Source: Verrucomicrobiota bacterium | Lineage (GTDB): Bacteria; Verrucomicrobiota; Verrucomicrobiia; Chthoniobacterales; JAFAMB01 | Assembly: GCA_019239825.1 (NCBI GenBank) | Contig: JAFAZK010000290.1 | Location: 1-37,841 of the forward strand | DNA: 37,841 bases | Reading direction: 5' to 3' | Part shown: piece after piece, positions 24,761 to 34,778 of the stretch | Position numbering within the stretch: position 1 is the first letter of the stretch | Layout of the letters: every line of letters begins with the position of its first letter | The notes under the pieces: model-generated | The model's database searches: none | What the model was told of the DNA's origin: nothing | The model's input: only the letters and a program-made list of their open reading frames with translations | Translations under genes and position numbers: made by a program

Positions 24761-24893
24761 TATCGCCGTATCGCCGTATCGCCGTATCACCGTATCGCCG
24801 TATCACCGTATCACCGTATCACCGTATCACCGTATCGCCGTATCGCCGTATCACCATATCGCCGCGTCGCCGTCTCGCAGTGTCGCCGCGTCG
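24761..24893 (+). repeat. Octamer array tatc(g/a)ccg, about 16.6 units; right arm of the cassette
   Basis: Sixteen consecutive octamers plus six bases, the first eleven perfect tatcgccg or tatcaccg, then decaying (cgtcgccg, tctcgcag, tgtcgccg). It ends one base before the xdh stop codon. Because 8 is not a multiple of 3, it gives open frames with a 24-base period on this strand, which should not be called as genes. Period and sequence mirror the left arm at 24252-24286. Confidence 0.95.
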
Positions 24894-24894
24894 G

Positions 24895-27800
24895 TCAGGT
24901 TCGCGCGCGTTGCTTCTGAATGGCTCTATAAATCGCTTCGCAGGTCGCGGGTGACGCTAACTCAACCTGTCCTCTGCTATTCCCGAAAGCGGCGACGGCA
25001 TCTCGGATTGCTTCTCGCACCGAAATCGCCAGCATCAGGGGCGGTTCGCCGACCGCTTTCGTTCCGTAGATATTACTCGGTTGAGCGGCATTAGACAGAA
25101 ACTCTACCCTTAAATCGGTGGGAGCATCACCGATAGCGGGGATCTTGTAAGTATCGGGCGAATGAGTGAGCAATTTGCCTTTGGCATCCCAAACCAGTTC
25201 TTCCATGGTCAGCCAGCCCATCCCCTGGATAAAACCGCCCTCGATCTGACCTCGATTCACCGCGGCATTAATCGATTCGCCCACATCGTGCAGTATATCG
25301 ACCCGTAGTAGCTGCATCATTCCAGTATGGCCGTCTACTTCGACTTCCGTTACGGCGGCACCGACTGCAAAGTAGTGGAACGGTTTCCCGCGGCCGGCGC
25401 CTCGATTGTAGTGAATGCCCGGAGTTCGATAGAATCCAGTGGCAGACAAGCTTATGCGCTGGCTATAGGCGGCGCCGACGACTTCCGAAAAAGCTAGCCG
25501 GTTTTCAGGCGTACTCTTGGGAAAAACAAAATTACGGTCGAATTCGACGGCATCGGCCGCCAGCGGGGAGCCGTATCTTTGAGTTAGCGATTCTGCCGCC
25601 ACCTGGGCCAAACGCGCAGTTAGTTCGCGGCAAGCGTCCCTTACGGCAGCTCCGTTTAGATCGGTCCCGGAACTAGCCGCGGTTGCTGATGTATTCGGTA
25701 CCTTATCAGTTCGAGTCGGCATGACTCGGATCCGATCGAAGGTCAGGCCCAGTTCGCGAGCGGCGATGGTTTGGATATTGGTGTGTATCCCCTGGCCCAT
25801 TTCCGTTCCGCCGTGGTTCACCTGGACAGTGCCATCTTGGTAGATCAAGACGAATGCCCCCGCCTGGTTGAAATGGGTTGCTGTGAAAGAGATGCCGAAT
25901 TTAACCGGGGTTATCGCTAGGCCGCGTTTAGAAGTGGAATGCCGCGAGTTCCAGGCGGCGATTTCCGTTCGCCGCGGCTGAAAATTGCTGGACTCTAGGA
26001 GCTGCTCCCAGATCGTCTGGATCCGGTTATCTTCTATTTCTTGCCCGTAGGGTGTTGTGTTCGTCTCTCCTCGCCCATGGTACAGATTGCGTTGCCGCAC
26101 GAGTTCCGGTGCAATTCTTAGGGATCGGGCGACGCGGTCCATAATCTCTTCGATGACCAGCATTCCCTGTGGCCCACCAAACCCGCGAAAGGCTGTATTG
26201 GAAGACACATTGGTACGGGCAACTCGACCTGAAAACTCAACGTTAGGAAAATAGTAAGCGTTATCCAGATGGAACAATGCCCGGTCGGTCACTGCGGTTG
26301 AAAGGTCCAAGGACCAGCCACCGTCCGAAACTAACTCGACCCGTACTGCCACGACCTTTCCGTCCGGCTCATAACCAACATCGAAACGAGCATAGAAAGG
26401 ATGCCGTTTGCCGGTGATCATCATATCATGGTCGCGGTTCCACCGGACGCGCACTGATCTCCCTGTGTGTCTCGCTGCCAGAGCGGCGAGACATGCATTG
26501 ATGGCAGCTTGAGTCTCTTTACCGCCAAAACCGCCACCCATTCTCGGCGATTCAACAACTACTTGGTGCGCCTTGACGCCGAGAACGTGGGAGACCAAGT
26601 GCTGAACCTCCGAGGGATGTTGCGTCGATGAGGTGACCTGCATCGATGCGTCTTCCCCAGGGAAAGCGATGGCGGCTTGAGTCTCAAGATAGAAATGGTC
26701 CTGACCGCCCAGCCAGAAATTGCCCTGCAAGCGGTGTGCAGCGGTCTCCAGTGTGCGACGAACATCGCCCCGACGAATAAAGTTCTGATCTGTGTGAAAT
26801 GAATTTGCCGCTATTGCGTCCTCAACGCTCAAAACCAGGGGCAGATCTTCGTACTCGATTTCGATCATGTTGGCCGCAGCACGGCATGCGTCTTCGGTCT
26901 CGCCTACTACCAAGCCGATCACCTGGCCATGATAAAAAACCTGATCTTGCGCGAGCAATGGTTCATCATGTCTGACAGTTCCGATTTCGTTAACCCCCGG
27001 AATGTCGTCTGCAAAAAGGATCGCTCTCACCCCTGGCGCCTCGACCGGACGACGCCGAATCCGGAATCTGGCGTGAGACCGCTCGGAACAAACCGGCCAC
27101 ACTTCCAATCGGTCCGCGGATTGAACCGCATCGTCGGTGTAATAGGCCGAACCGCAGACATGCTTCTGAGCGCTTTCATGGGGAGGAGCCGGGCTCGTTA
27201 GCTCAGGAACCACGGGCAATCGACTGATGGATTCCGCCTTCGCTTCGCTTCCGCCGTCGTCCGGCCGAGTCGGATTACGGCGCACAAACCGGCGCGACAC
27301 GTCTGCCCGACCAGACTGAGTGTCCTCAAAAAACTTCTCCATGAGCTCTACTACGAGAGCCGTGCGATACTCGGCGCTTCCGCGCACATCTGAAATTGGT
27401 GTAAACCGCTTGGCCAAGATCTCGGCGACTCGCGCAACGGTGGTGCGGTTCCACTCTTTACCGACCAGTGCGGCTTCGACGTCGGTTGCTCGCACCGGCG
27501 TTGGTGCTACGCCCCCGTAAACAACACGGGCAAGATGGATTTTCCCTCCAGCACCCAATTGAATGCGAAAACAGCCCGCGGCGGTGCTAATATCCATCTC
27601 TCGCCGACGAGACACCTTATAAAACCGGGTAAACTCCTGGGCCACGCCTGTCGCAGGCGGCGAGCGTGGAATTAGGATCTCGCGGATGATTTCCCCGGTT
27701 TGCAGATGGGTTTTTCTGTAACCGACAAAGAATTCGTTCAAAGGTACGACTCTGGCTCCCTTCGCCGACACGAGGACTAAGCTTGCGTCCAGTCCTAACA

Positions 27801-28809
27801 ACACCGGGGCAGAATCCCCGATCGGAGATGCCGTGGCTAAATTCCCTCCCAGCGTCGCCCGGTTACGGATCTGACGAGAACCGAACCACCGGAGCATCGA
27901 AGCCAAAACTGGAAACTCTTGTCCTAACGCGTCCCAGACCTGGGTCAAAGCCACCGCCGAGCCAACTCGCCAGTGACGATCGCCCGGCTCCAAGACCGCG
28001 AGTTCAGCGATACCCTCTAAAGAAATCAGAGTCGGAAATGTTTGGAATAGTTTGGTGATCTTGAGCCCAAGTTCGGTGGCGCCCGCAACTAACTGCGCGT
28101 CTGGATAAACCGCTAACAGCTCAAACAACTCGGTCAGCGACACCGGTCGGAAAAAGTTTTCGGAGGCCGTGCAATAGGCGACCGGGACTAGGCTAGTTTC
28201 ACCGCCAGCGTTCGGCGCCGGGTTGGTCTCCGTATCAGCCGGGCGCTGCTTGGCCAGACATTCGAACGCTGCTTCTCGAATCGGACGATAGCCGGTGCAA
28301 CGACATAAATTACCACAAAGCTGATCGTCCAACTGCCAAGCCTCGTTCAGATCGGTACGATGGTAGGCCTCGTACAACGACATGATAAAACCCGGTGTAC
28401 AGTAACCGCATTGAGAACCGTGCCGCTTAACCATTGCTTGCTGGATCGGATGCAGTTGGGTGGCAGTGGCGACACCTTCCACCGAAACAATTTTGCGCCC
28501 GGCGATTAGCGGCAGTGGCACCAAACAACTGTTAATCGCGCGATATAGATTCTTGCCCGAACCGTCGGTATCAACCAGGACCACTGTACAAGCGCCGCAG
28601 TCACCTTCTGCGCACCCTTCTTTTGAACCGATTAATCCTCTGCGCCTGAGATATTGGAGCAGCGTGAGATTAGTGGAGTAGTCTCTAACGAATTCCAGTT
28701 TCCCATTGAGTTCGAACGTAAATCCCTCTTTAAGATCACCAACCCGCTGCACGGAAATAAATAAAGCCAGCCTAGTGCGGTGCAAATGAAATACGCTGGC
28801 AGGACACAA
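24895..28809 (-). CDS. xdh: Single-chain xanthine dehydrogenase (Fe-S, FAD and Mo domains fused)
   Basis: Oxidises hypoxanthine to xanthine and urate. One frame of 1304 residues carries all three parts, as in eukaryotic XDH; most bacteria use XdhA plus XdhB. Numbering from 28809: 2Fe-2S domain with Cys66, 71, 74, 95; second cluster Cys134, 137, 169, 171; FAD domain about 213-490 ([27 protein letters not shown]); Mo domain about 555-1290 ([22 protein letters not shown], and the catalytic Glu1255 in KAVGEPPL). The join near 500-545 is Arg/Pro/Gly-rich and encoded by repeat-like DNA. The first 28 residues are unusual; a GTG at 28752 is an alternative start. XdhC is encoded at its 3' side, and an ABC transporter operon diverges from its 5' side. 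Confidence 0.95.
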   Translation of the reverse strand: MCPASVFHLHRTRLALFISVQRVGDLKEGFTFELNGKLEFVRDYSTNLTLLQYLRRRGLIGSKEGCAEGDCGACTVVLVDTDGSGKNLYRAINSCLVPLPLIAGRKIVSVEGVATATQLHPIQQAMVKRHGSQCGYCTPGFIMSLYEAYHRTDLNEAWQLDDQLCGNLCRCTGYRPIREAAFECLAKQRPADTETNPAPNAGGETSLVPVAYCTASENFFRPVSLTELFELLAVYPDAQLVAGATELGLKITKLFQTFPTLISLEGIAELAVLEPGDRHWRVGSAVALTQVWDALGQEFPVLASMLRWFGSRQIRNRATLGGNLATASPIGDSAPVLLGLDASLVLVSAKGARVVPLNEFFVGYRKTHLQTGEIIREILIPRSPPATGVAQEFTRFYKVSRRREMDISTAAGCFRIQLGAGGKIHLARVVYGGVAPTPVRATDVEAALVGKEWNRTTVARVAEILAKRFTPISDVRGSAEYRTALVVELMEKFFEDTQSGRADVSRRFVRRNPTRPDDGGSEAKAESISRLPVVPELTSPAPPHESAQKHVCGSAYYTDDAVQSADRLEVWPVCSERSHARFRIRRRPVEAPGVRAILFADDIPGVNEIGTVRHDEPLLAQDQVFYHGQVIGLVVGETEDACRAAANMIEIEYEDLPLVLSVEDAIAANSFHTDQNFIRRGDVRRTLETAAHRLQGNFWLGGQDHFYLETQAAIAFPGEDASMQVTSSTQHPSEVQHLVSHVLGVKAHQVVVESPRMGGGFGGKETQAAINACLAALAARHTGRSVRVRWNRDHDMMITGKRHPFYARFDVGYEPDGKVVAVRVELVSDGGWSLDLSTAVTDRALFHLDNAYYFPNVEFSGRVARTNVSSNTAFRGFGGPQGMLVIEEIMDRVARSLRIAPELVRQRNLYHGRGETNTTPYGQEIEDNRIQTIWEQLLESSNFQPRRTEIAAWNSRHSTSKRGLAITPVKFGISFTATHFNQAGAFVLIYQDGTVQVNHGGTEMGQGIHTNIQTIAARELGLTFDRIRVMPTRTDKVPNTSATAASSGTDLNGAAVRDACRELTARLAQVAAESLTQRYGSPLAADAVEFDRNFVFPKSTPENRLAFSEVVGAAYSQRISLSATGFYRTPGIHYNRGAGRGKPFHYFAVGAAVTEVEVDGHTGMMQLLRVDILHDVGESINAAVNRGQIEGGFIQGMGWLTMEELVWDAKGKLLTHSPDTYKIPAIGDAPTDLRVEFLSNAAQPSNIYGTKAVGEPPLMLAISVREAIRDAVAAFGNSRGQVELASPATCEAIYRAIQKQRART

Positions 28810-28840
28810 GAAAGAGCAACGGCGTACAGGATAGTGGACG

Positions 28841-29002
28841 CGTTCGGCGTTCGGCGTTTGGCGTTCGGCGTTCGGCGTTCGGCAAGTCGGCGGCCACGCC
28901 GGTGGCGATCAGGCTAAAACGACAAGACAGCAAAACAAGCGCCTCGGATTCAACCGTTCGCTGACCGCCAAACGCCGAACCCCGAACGCCAAACGCGAAA
29001 CG
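28841..29002. repeat. Inverted heptamer arms (gcgttcg) in the xdh/ABC transporter gap
   Basis: Left arm 28841-28883 is six heptamers of the type gcgttcg or gcgtttg; right arm 28967-29002 is the inverted form (gccaaacgccgaacc, cgaacgccaaacgcg). Just after the left arm a GC-rich hairpin gccac-gcc-ggtggc lies at 28893-28906. The element takes up most of the intergenic space where both divergent promoters must be. Confidence 0.85.
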
Positions 29003-29068
29003 GTGAGCCGTTGGGTACGTTTACTGCTGGAACCCGCAGAGCGAAAACGTTATGAGACGTACGAAATC

Positions 29069-30157
29069 ATGAACAATCTGCGCCTGCATCTGCGTCCGGT
29101 CGCTTTGGTTTTGCTCCTTGGTGGATGCAGTGCCCCTTCCAGCCAGCACATACAGATCTCATATGAAGACGCGCTGGCAAAAGTGCACCAGAAAATCCCG
29201 GCTGAAACGTATTTTACCAATGATTTCTTGAAGCAAGCGACAACGGCGAAACCTACGGCCCCCAGTGCTCCGGATCATGTGCGGATTGGTATGCCCTGGA
29301 TCCTCAACGACGAATCGGCTCTTTGGTACATCGCGGTCGAGAAGGGTTTCTTTCGGGATATGGGTATCGATGCGGAATTGATACCAGGCGGCCCGGGGAA
29401 AGATCCGCTGGCGCTGATGGTAGGAGGTTCCTTAGACATCGCGGTGACTCCCGGCGGAAGCTTCGTAGTTTCGCTAGTTGCCAGTCCAACCGGCGCCAAG
29501 GTCACCGCGATTTGTACCCTATTGAAGGACAGTCAGTATTCCTGGATCACTCTCGATCATAGCGTACCCAAGGACCAATTTTCTCACAAAGAACTCAAGC
29601 CGGCGGATCTGATCGGCAAGAAGATCGGCGTTCAGTCGGATGGTCAGCGGTATGTGGACTTCGTCACTGAAAAGTTCAAGCTACCCGCGGACCAGCTTAA
29701 GATTTCGCAAGTTGGCTTTTCGATTGACCCACTCGTTTCGGGGGCAGTCGATTTCTATGCAGGCTGGTTTCAAAATCAGCCCCGATTCCTCGAACAGCAG
29801 GGTTATAAGAATTGGGTGGCGCTGCGATTCAGGGACTTGGGTTGGACAGAAGAAGGCGACGTGAGTGTCGTGATGAAGAGTCTAGCAGAAAAAAATCCCG
29901 GCCTGGCCACGCGTTACGTTTACGCCTTAACTCAGGCTATACAGGTTTATTTGAACCAGCCGGAGGAAGCCGCCGATATTACTCTTAAATATAGTAAAGA
30001 CGCGAGTTTGACCCGGGAGATGGTCTTGCGCCGGTTTGAGCTGGAAAAAGACTTGGTTGTCGGTCACGACGGACAGCCACCTCTTTGGATGTCTGTGGAC
30101 AGTTGGAACAATTTGGCGGCGTTGCTAACTCAATACGGTGGCATCGAATTGCCTTAG
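29069..30157 (+). CDS. NitT/TauT-type ABC transporter substrate-binding lipoprotein
   Basis: 362 residues from the ATG at 29069; the frame is open to 29003, but homology and the lipoprotein signal begin here. The lipobox is LLLGGC with Cys20. The NMT1/SsuA fold is seen in NDESALWYIAVEKGFFRDMGIDAEL near residues 80-105, then a Pro/Gly loop and VGGSLDIAVTPGG, and LIGKKIGVQSDGQRYVDF. Members bind nitrate, taurine, thiamine precursors or other small nitrogen compounds. In many bacteria NMT1-type transporters accompany purine oxidation genes (they lie behind the NMT1/xanthine-II riboswitch), so a purine or ureide ligand is plausible given xdh next door, but that is inference. ATPase and permease genes follow. 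Confidence 0.88.
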   Translation: MNNLRLHLRPVALVLLLGGCSAPSSQHIQISYEDALAKVHQKIPAETYFTNDFLKQATTAKPTAPSAPDHVRIGMPWILNDESALWYIAVEKGFFRDMGIDAELIPGGPGKDPLALMVGGSLDIAVTPGGSFVVSLVASPTGAKVTAICTLLKDSQYSWITLDHSVPKDQFSHKELKPADLIGKKIGVQSDGQRYVDFVTEKFKLPADQLKISQVGFSIDPLVSGAVDFYAGWFQNQPRFLEQQGYKNWVALRFRDLGWTEEGDVSVVMKSLAEKNPGLATRYVYALTQAIQVYLNQPEEAADITLKYSKDASLTREMVLRRFELEKDLVVGHDGQPPLWMSVDSWNNLAALLTQYGGIELP

Positions 30158-30275
30158 CCCGAATGGATATAAAATGTTTAGACACTTTTTTCCCAGGCGG
30201 GCGATGCCCGCAGATCATCCTTCGCCATCGCGGGCAAGCTACGACTTTATCTAAAGGGAAACCTGGAACAGACTA

Positions 30276-31079
30276 ATGCCCGCTGTGTCTACGACAGGAG
30301 TTGATTCTATCGGGCTGAGAACAGGTTCTCCACCGGCGGTCAAAGTTTCATCCGTTAATAAGAGTTTCGCAGACAGCCTGGTGATCGACGGCGTCAACTT
30401 AACGGTCGAAAAAGGAGAGTTTATCGCTCTGATCGGTGCATCGGGGTGCGGTAAGACCACACTATTACGAATGTGCTCCGGACTGGAACAGCCGAGTTCG
30501 GGTTCGATCGAGATTTTTGGTAAACCACCCGCGGCCGCCACTTCTGCGCATGAAATCGGTGTCGCCTTTCAGCGTCCGGCGCTAGTACCGTCCCGCACCG
30601 CTCTGGAGAACGTCCGCTTAACTTTGAAAATCACCGGTAGCGACGATGCGATGGACCCGCTCGCGTTGTTGACCCACTTTGGTCTGGCAGAAGCGCTGAA
30701 CCGATATCCACACGAACTATCTGGTGGCATGCAGCAACGGGTCAACATTGCCTGTGCGCTCGTCCATCAGCCGGCGCTGCTTTTGCTGGATGAGCCTTTC
30801 GGTGCCTTAGATGAGATTACCAGGGAAAAATTGGTCGATTGGCTAGCGGGAATTTTGCGAGAATCGAGCCGCACTACTCTCTTGGTTACACATAGCGTTG
30901 AAGAAGCAGTTACCCTATCCACCCGCGTCTTCGTCATGTCCCGCCGGCCCGGGCGGATTGCGGCAGAAATCAAAGTGCCTCTGCCCGCAATTCGCGACTT
31001 CGAGGTTAGACAATCGGAACAGTTTCTCGATCTCGTCCGCTCGGCGCGAGACGCACTGCATGCGGCGATCCCGGATTGA
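30276..31079 (+). CDS. ABC transporter ATP-binding protein (NitT/TauT type)
   Basis: 267 residues with all ATPase motifs: Walker A GASGCGKTT at 54-62, Q-loop in VAFQRPALVPSRTALEN, signature LSGGMQQRV at 148-156, Walker B LLLLDEP with Asp172-Glu173, and the H-loop in LLVTHSVEEAV. The SsuB/TauB-like pattern GALDEITREKL follows Walker B. It lies 118 bases after the substrate-binding gene and 12 bases before the permease gene, so the three form one operon. Confidence 0.95.
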   Translation: MPAVSTTGVDSIGLRTGSPPAVKVSSVNKSFADSLVIDGVNLTVEKGEFIALIGASGCGKTTLLRMCSGLEQPSSGSIEIFGKPPAAATSAHEIGVAFQRPALVPSRTALENVRLTLKITGSDDAMDPLALLTHFGLAEALNRYPHELSGGMQQRVNIACALVHQPALLLLDEPFGALDEITREKLVDWLAGILRESSRTTLLVTHSVEEAVTLSTRVFVMSRRPGRIAAEIKVPLPAIRDFEVRQSEQFLDLVRSARDALHAAIPD

Positions 31080-31091
31080 GAAGCATCTCCT

Positions 31092-31862
31092 ATGAGTTCT
31101 CGAACCGCTGCTTTTCTCTTTCCTCCATCTGTTGCGATCGTCTGGTACGGGATAGTTTGGATCGGGCATTTGGCGCCTACCGTGCTCCCCCCTCCTCATC
31201 TAGTGGTCGCGCTCATGGCACAGGAGTGGCAGTCCCTGTTGTGGAATACTTATGTGACGCTAACCACGGCAGTGATCGGCTACTTCTTTGCTAATGTGGT
31301 CGCTATTTTAATGGCTATTGCCTTCCTCTATTCGGACGCGCTCAAGTCGTTGGCAACACCGTGGGTCGTCGTCTTAAAGAATTTACCAATCATATCGGTG
31401 GCGAGTCTTTTGATAATTAGCTTTGGCGACTCACCCGTACCCCGGATTCTGGTAGTGATCCTGATCTGTTTTCATCCGATCCTGGCAAATTTGATTAAGG
31501 GATTCGAACAGGTTGATCCCAACCTGATCGCCCGTTTTCAGACCTTGCATGCCAGCCGGTTTCAATTATTTCGTTATGTATTATGGCCCAACGCGCTGCC
31601 TTATTATGCCGCCGCTCACGAGGTAGCATTTACCAGCAGTATCGTTGCGGCCGTGCTGGCTGAGTTCTTCTTTTCGCGCCAAGGGTTGGGCTTCATGCTG
31701 ACCCAAGCGATGAACGACTATCGTGGCGACCGGCTTTGGGCCACTAACATTATTATCGCGACCTTATCAGCGGCAGCGCTTGGGCTATCGATTCTTGCGG
31801 AAAGAGTGTTGATCCCGTGGCAACCCAAGGGGAGCAAGAGCCTCGGCAAGACAGGCAGTTAA
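31092..31862 (+). CDS. ABC transporter permease (NitT/TauT type)
   Basis: Inner-membrane channel part of the importer, 256 residues, about six hydrophobic helices, in the usual range for the SsuC/TauC family. The loop that docks onto the ATPase is seen as FQTLHASRFQLFRYVLWPNALPYYAAA near residues 150-177 (the EAA-type motif, here degenerate), and EFFFSRQGLGFMLTQAM near 195. It begins 12 bases after the ATPase gene. Confidence 0.93.
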   Translation: MSSRTAAFLFPPSVAIVWYGIVWIGHLAPTVLPPPHLVVALMAQEWQSLLWNTYVTLTTAVIGYFFANVVAILMAIAFLYSDALKSLATPWVVVLKNLPIISVASLLIISFGDSPVPRILVVILICFHPILANLIKGFEQVDPNLIARFQTLHASRFQLFRYVLWPNALPYYAAAHEVAFTSSIVAAVLAEFFFSRQGLGFMLTQAMNDYRGDRLWATNIIIATLSAAALGLSILAERVLIPWQPKGSKSLGKTGS

Positions 31863-32250
31863 ATACTGTCCTTTATATTGCACATCTGAATAAAAAAGAG
31901 CACGTGTTTCGCAAAATCGTGAATACTGACAAAAAGGGCACAGGGAGCAACTCGCCTGAGGGTTTTTATCGGTAGGGATCAGCTCCTGCTCGTCCTCGTC
32001 CTTACACACTGCGCCTTTCCGTAACAATACCCGGACGAGCAAGAGCTCGTCCTTACCGCAGACAGTTCCAGACGAGCCTGCTCGGATGGCACAATAGGTG
32101 CTTGGGTTCAAGCAGCTTAGCCCTGCCGCCTTAACCAGCAGAGGGCTCTTCCGTGCGATTGGAACATGGCTTTTGCATTGGATAACCACGATCTAGAAAA
32201 AACCCTACTGAATCAGTATTACAACAGTTGTAGAACCTAGGAACTAACTA
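31863..32250. other. Gap with gacgagc/gctcgtc hairpin repeats before the TonB receptor
   Basis: No convincing gene; the leftward frame over 31785-32189 has a low-quality translation through the repeat. A hairpin gacgagc-aaga-gctcgtc lies at 32034-32051, with further copies of gctcgtc or gacgagc near 31988, 31995 and 32074. These could terminate transcription of the ABC operon. The receptor start at 32251 follows an AT-rich stretch (about 32200-32240) that could contain its promoter, not resolved by eye. Confidence 0.55.
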
Positions 32251-34770
32251 ATGATCAAGCGTTTTAAGGGTGTGCTCAGCTTTTCCTTGCTGTGCTCGTT
32301 TTGCGTCACTGGGCTGGCGCAGGTAATAACGCCACCAGCGCCGGCGCCGGAGCGAACTGGCCAAGGCACTTCGTCCGGCCAAGAAATGCAGCAGGTTGTT
32401 GTGACTGGCGCTAACATTCCGATCAACGAGGCTATCGTACCTACAGTTCGTCCCATCAGCGGAGTCTACGGGTTAGATCTAAATGTAATGGAGATCCCGC
32501 GGAACGTGACCATTATTTCTAGGGCGCAGCTTGATGATATCAGCGTGCTGGATGTGCGAGATTTTACCAAGTTGACCACTAGCAGCTTCACGACCACAAA
32601 TTTCGGCGCGCCATCGAACCCAAGCATCCGCGGTCAAATTGCTGACGTTTTCATCAATGGGATGCGCGAAGGGCTGACCAGTAACGGAAACGGCATGCCG
32701 ATCGATTTTAACGCATTCGATTCAGTCGACATTTTGAAAGGTCCCCCGGGAGTCGTGTACGGAGCTTCTAACTATGTCGGCGGCTACTTTAACTTTATTA
32801 CCAAACAACCGTTCTTTGACCGGCTCCAAGGGTCGATGAGTGCTACCTTTGGAAGCTACGATCAGTATCGGTGGAATATTGATCTGGGAGGTCCAATCAT
32901 TCCGGACAAACTTGCCTTCCGCATCAGCTATTCCGGCATCGACTCAGGCAGCTATTACGAAAACCAGATTACACAGACCCAGTCGCTGTTCGCCGCGGTC
33001 ACCTGGATCCCAACCGACAAATACAAACTGGAGGTTAATGTCGATGGTTACTCTGCGACGTACACGGAGAACAATGGTTTTAACCGTCCGACCCAGAACT
33101 TGATCGACAACGGGCAATATTTCTCCGGCAATGTTATTGGGTTTCTCAGCGGCGGTTCCCCTGTTTTCGGTGTCCCATTCCCACAGAATGTCCAAAGTGG
33201 CAGCAACCTGGTGGAACCAGGGGGCTTGGTGGGGCTAGATCGCAGTATTCGCCTGATACGGCCCGGCGATGGTTCTTACGGGAAAAGCATTCGGGGACAA
33301 GCGATTCAGACCTTCACGATCAACGACAACTTCAGCATCTTAAATAGCACCTTCGTGCAAGGTATTGACCGGCACACGAAAGATAGCGCCTATTATTCGG
33401 AAATTATCCCCGCCGCATTTTCGTTCGAAAACCGGACTGAGTTTCACATCAATTTTGATATCCCATTCGGCGGTGGAGGCAATGGCGGTGAACCCGATGA
33501 TGGTAAAGAAACGAAGGCGGCGGTCCAGCAGAGCTCTCCAGCATTCGTCCTGGGAAATAAGATCAATTTCGGAATTGATCTCCATTATCAAGAGGTGACC
33601 GCCTTTGACGATTATTTCGACGAACCGCTCAACGCTTGGAATCTAGCTACTTCACGCAATTTCATTCATTACGTAAATTTCAGCACCTTCACGGCTCTGC
33701 CCATTCCAAATAACCCGGGTTGGACAGGAACGCCGGGAGTGTTCAACGGTGATACCAACTACTCCAAGATGTTCACGGTGGCTCCGTTTTATGAGCACGT
33801 TTTCGATTTTGGAGAACATTTCTCGCTGCTAGCCGGCGTCCGGGCGGACGTCGTCTGGGTAAAAGTAAATGATCCATTGTACGAAGAGGCAGCTGCTGCG
33901 GGTACGGTAAACCCAAACGGACCGGTAGGAGCCAGAGCATCAGTGGTCGAGCCCAATTTCAACGTGAGTCCAACGTTTAAGCCTTGGAAATGGCTGACGA
34001 CTTATTTCACATATAACTATAGCCAATCATATTCTGCCGGTAACGGCGGCGGATTCCCTGCTGGCGACGGAAGCGGTCACGCTACCATTCCGGTCACCAA
34101 CGAGCTTCATGTCCACTCTGATTTGTATGAAGCCGGCGCCAAGGCCTCAATTATAGGAGATACGTTGTTTATTAACGCGGCGATGTTCCAACAGCACCGG
34201 ATCAACCCTGGTATCGCGGCCAGTTATTCCCGGGATACCGCGAGAGGATTTGAGATCGAGGCGGATTACCAACCGAGCCGGAACTTTTATCTAAGCGCAG
34301 GCTACAGTTATCTGAATTCGTTCATTCATGGCTCGCCTGGCTTCGTCGCCCAGGTTTTCCCAATCGATTCTATTCATCAGCTCGGGCCTAACGGCACGGT
34401 AATCACCGACAACAGCGCTACGTTACCCCGTGGCGTTTATCGGGAGCCGGGTGTGCCGGCCCACGCCGTTAATTTTCTGGCCAAGTATCAGATTCCGACG
34501 AGCTTCGGCACCTTTGGAGCCATATTTGGTGAAACGGTCACTGGTCCGATGTTCCTTGGGTACGGTGGCTATGTCCGGATTCCGGCTCAGCACGAAGAGG
34601 ATTTAACCTTCTTCTATCACACCAAGGATGACCATCTTGAGGCTAAGATCGCCTTATTGAATCTGACCAACCAAAAACTGTGGGGACCTCCAGACCCGGT
34701 ATACGGCTACGACTCCGTGGTTGCGGAATGGCCGTTCCACGTAGAGGGAACGATCACGATTAAATTCTAA
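32251..34770 (+). CDS. TonB-dependent outer-membrane receptor
   Basis: 839 residues: signal peptide MIKRFKGVLSFSLLCSFCVTG cleaved near LAQ, an N-terminal Pro-rich stretch, a QQVVVTGAN segment that resembles a TonB box, then the plug domain about 70-190 (IPRNVTIISRAQL, PSIRGQIADVFINGMRE, VDILKGPPGVVYGASNYVGGY) and a long beta-barrel with alternating aromatic residues ending in HVEGTITIKF, an outer-membrane C-terminal signature. It resembles the siderophore-receptor branch. The substrate is not evident; placed after an ABC importer and close to purine genes, it might move ureides or purines, or a metal chelate. Low-complexity Gly-rich loop near 408-416 (FGGGGNGGEPDDG). Confidence 0.93.
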   Translation: MIKRFKGVLSFSLLCSFCVTGLAQVITPPAPAPERTGQGTSSGQEMQQVVVTGANIPINEAIVPTVRPISGVYGLDLNVMEIPRNVTIISRAQLDDISVLDVRDFTKLTTSSFTTTNFGAPSNPSIRGQIADVFINGMREGLTSNGNGMPIDFNAFDSVDILKGPPGVVYGASNYVGGYFNFITKQPFFDRLQGSMSATFGSYDQYRWNIDLGGPIIPDKLAFRISYSGIDSGSYYENQITQTQSLFAAVTWIPTDKYKLEVNVDGYSATYTENNGFNRPTQNLIDNGQYFSGNVIGFLSGGSPVFGVPFPQNVQSGSNLVEPGGLVGLDRSIRLIRPGDGSYGKSIRGQAIQTFTINDNFSILNSTFVQGIDRHTKDSAYYSEIIPAAFSFENRTEFHINFDIPFGGGGNGGEPDDGKETKAAVQQSSPAFVLGNKINFGIDLHYQEVTAFDDYFDEPLNAWNLATSRNFIHYVNFSTFTALPIPNNPGWTGTPGVFNGDTNYSKMFTVAPFYEHVFDFGEHFSLLAGVRADVVWVKVNDPLYEEAAAAGTVNPNGPVGARASVVEPNFNVSPTFKPWKWLTTYFTYNYSQSYSAGNGGGFPAGDGSGHATIPVTNELHVHSDLYEAGAKASIIGDTLFINAAMFQQHRINPGIAASYSRDTARGFEIEADYQPSRNFYLSAGYSYLNSFIHGSPGFVAQVFPIDSIHQLGPNGTVITDNSATLPRGVYREPGVPAHAVNFLAKYQIPTSFGTFGAIFGETVTGPMFLGYGGYVRIPAQHEEDLTFFYHTKDDHLEAKIALLNLTNQKLWGPPDPVYGYDSVVAEWPFHVEGTITIKF

Positions 34771-34778
34771 TAGGGCAA

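Noticed and set aside
24706-24954. Open frames across the tatcgccg array, with a Ser-Pro-Tyr-Arg-Arg periodic peptide
   Set aside because: Produced by an octamer repeat whose 24-base period has no stop codon; no start context, and it overlaps the end of xdh.
28810-29068. NMT1/xanthine-II riboswitch ahead of the NMT1-type transporter
   Set aside because: Expected from known associations, but the gap consists mainly of heptamer arms and no matching conserved core was recognised by eye; a covariance-model search would decide.
31785-32189. Leftward 134-codon frame between the ABC permease and TonB receptor
   Set aside because: Runs through hairpin repeats and into the permease gene; Cys-rich translation without family features.
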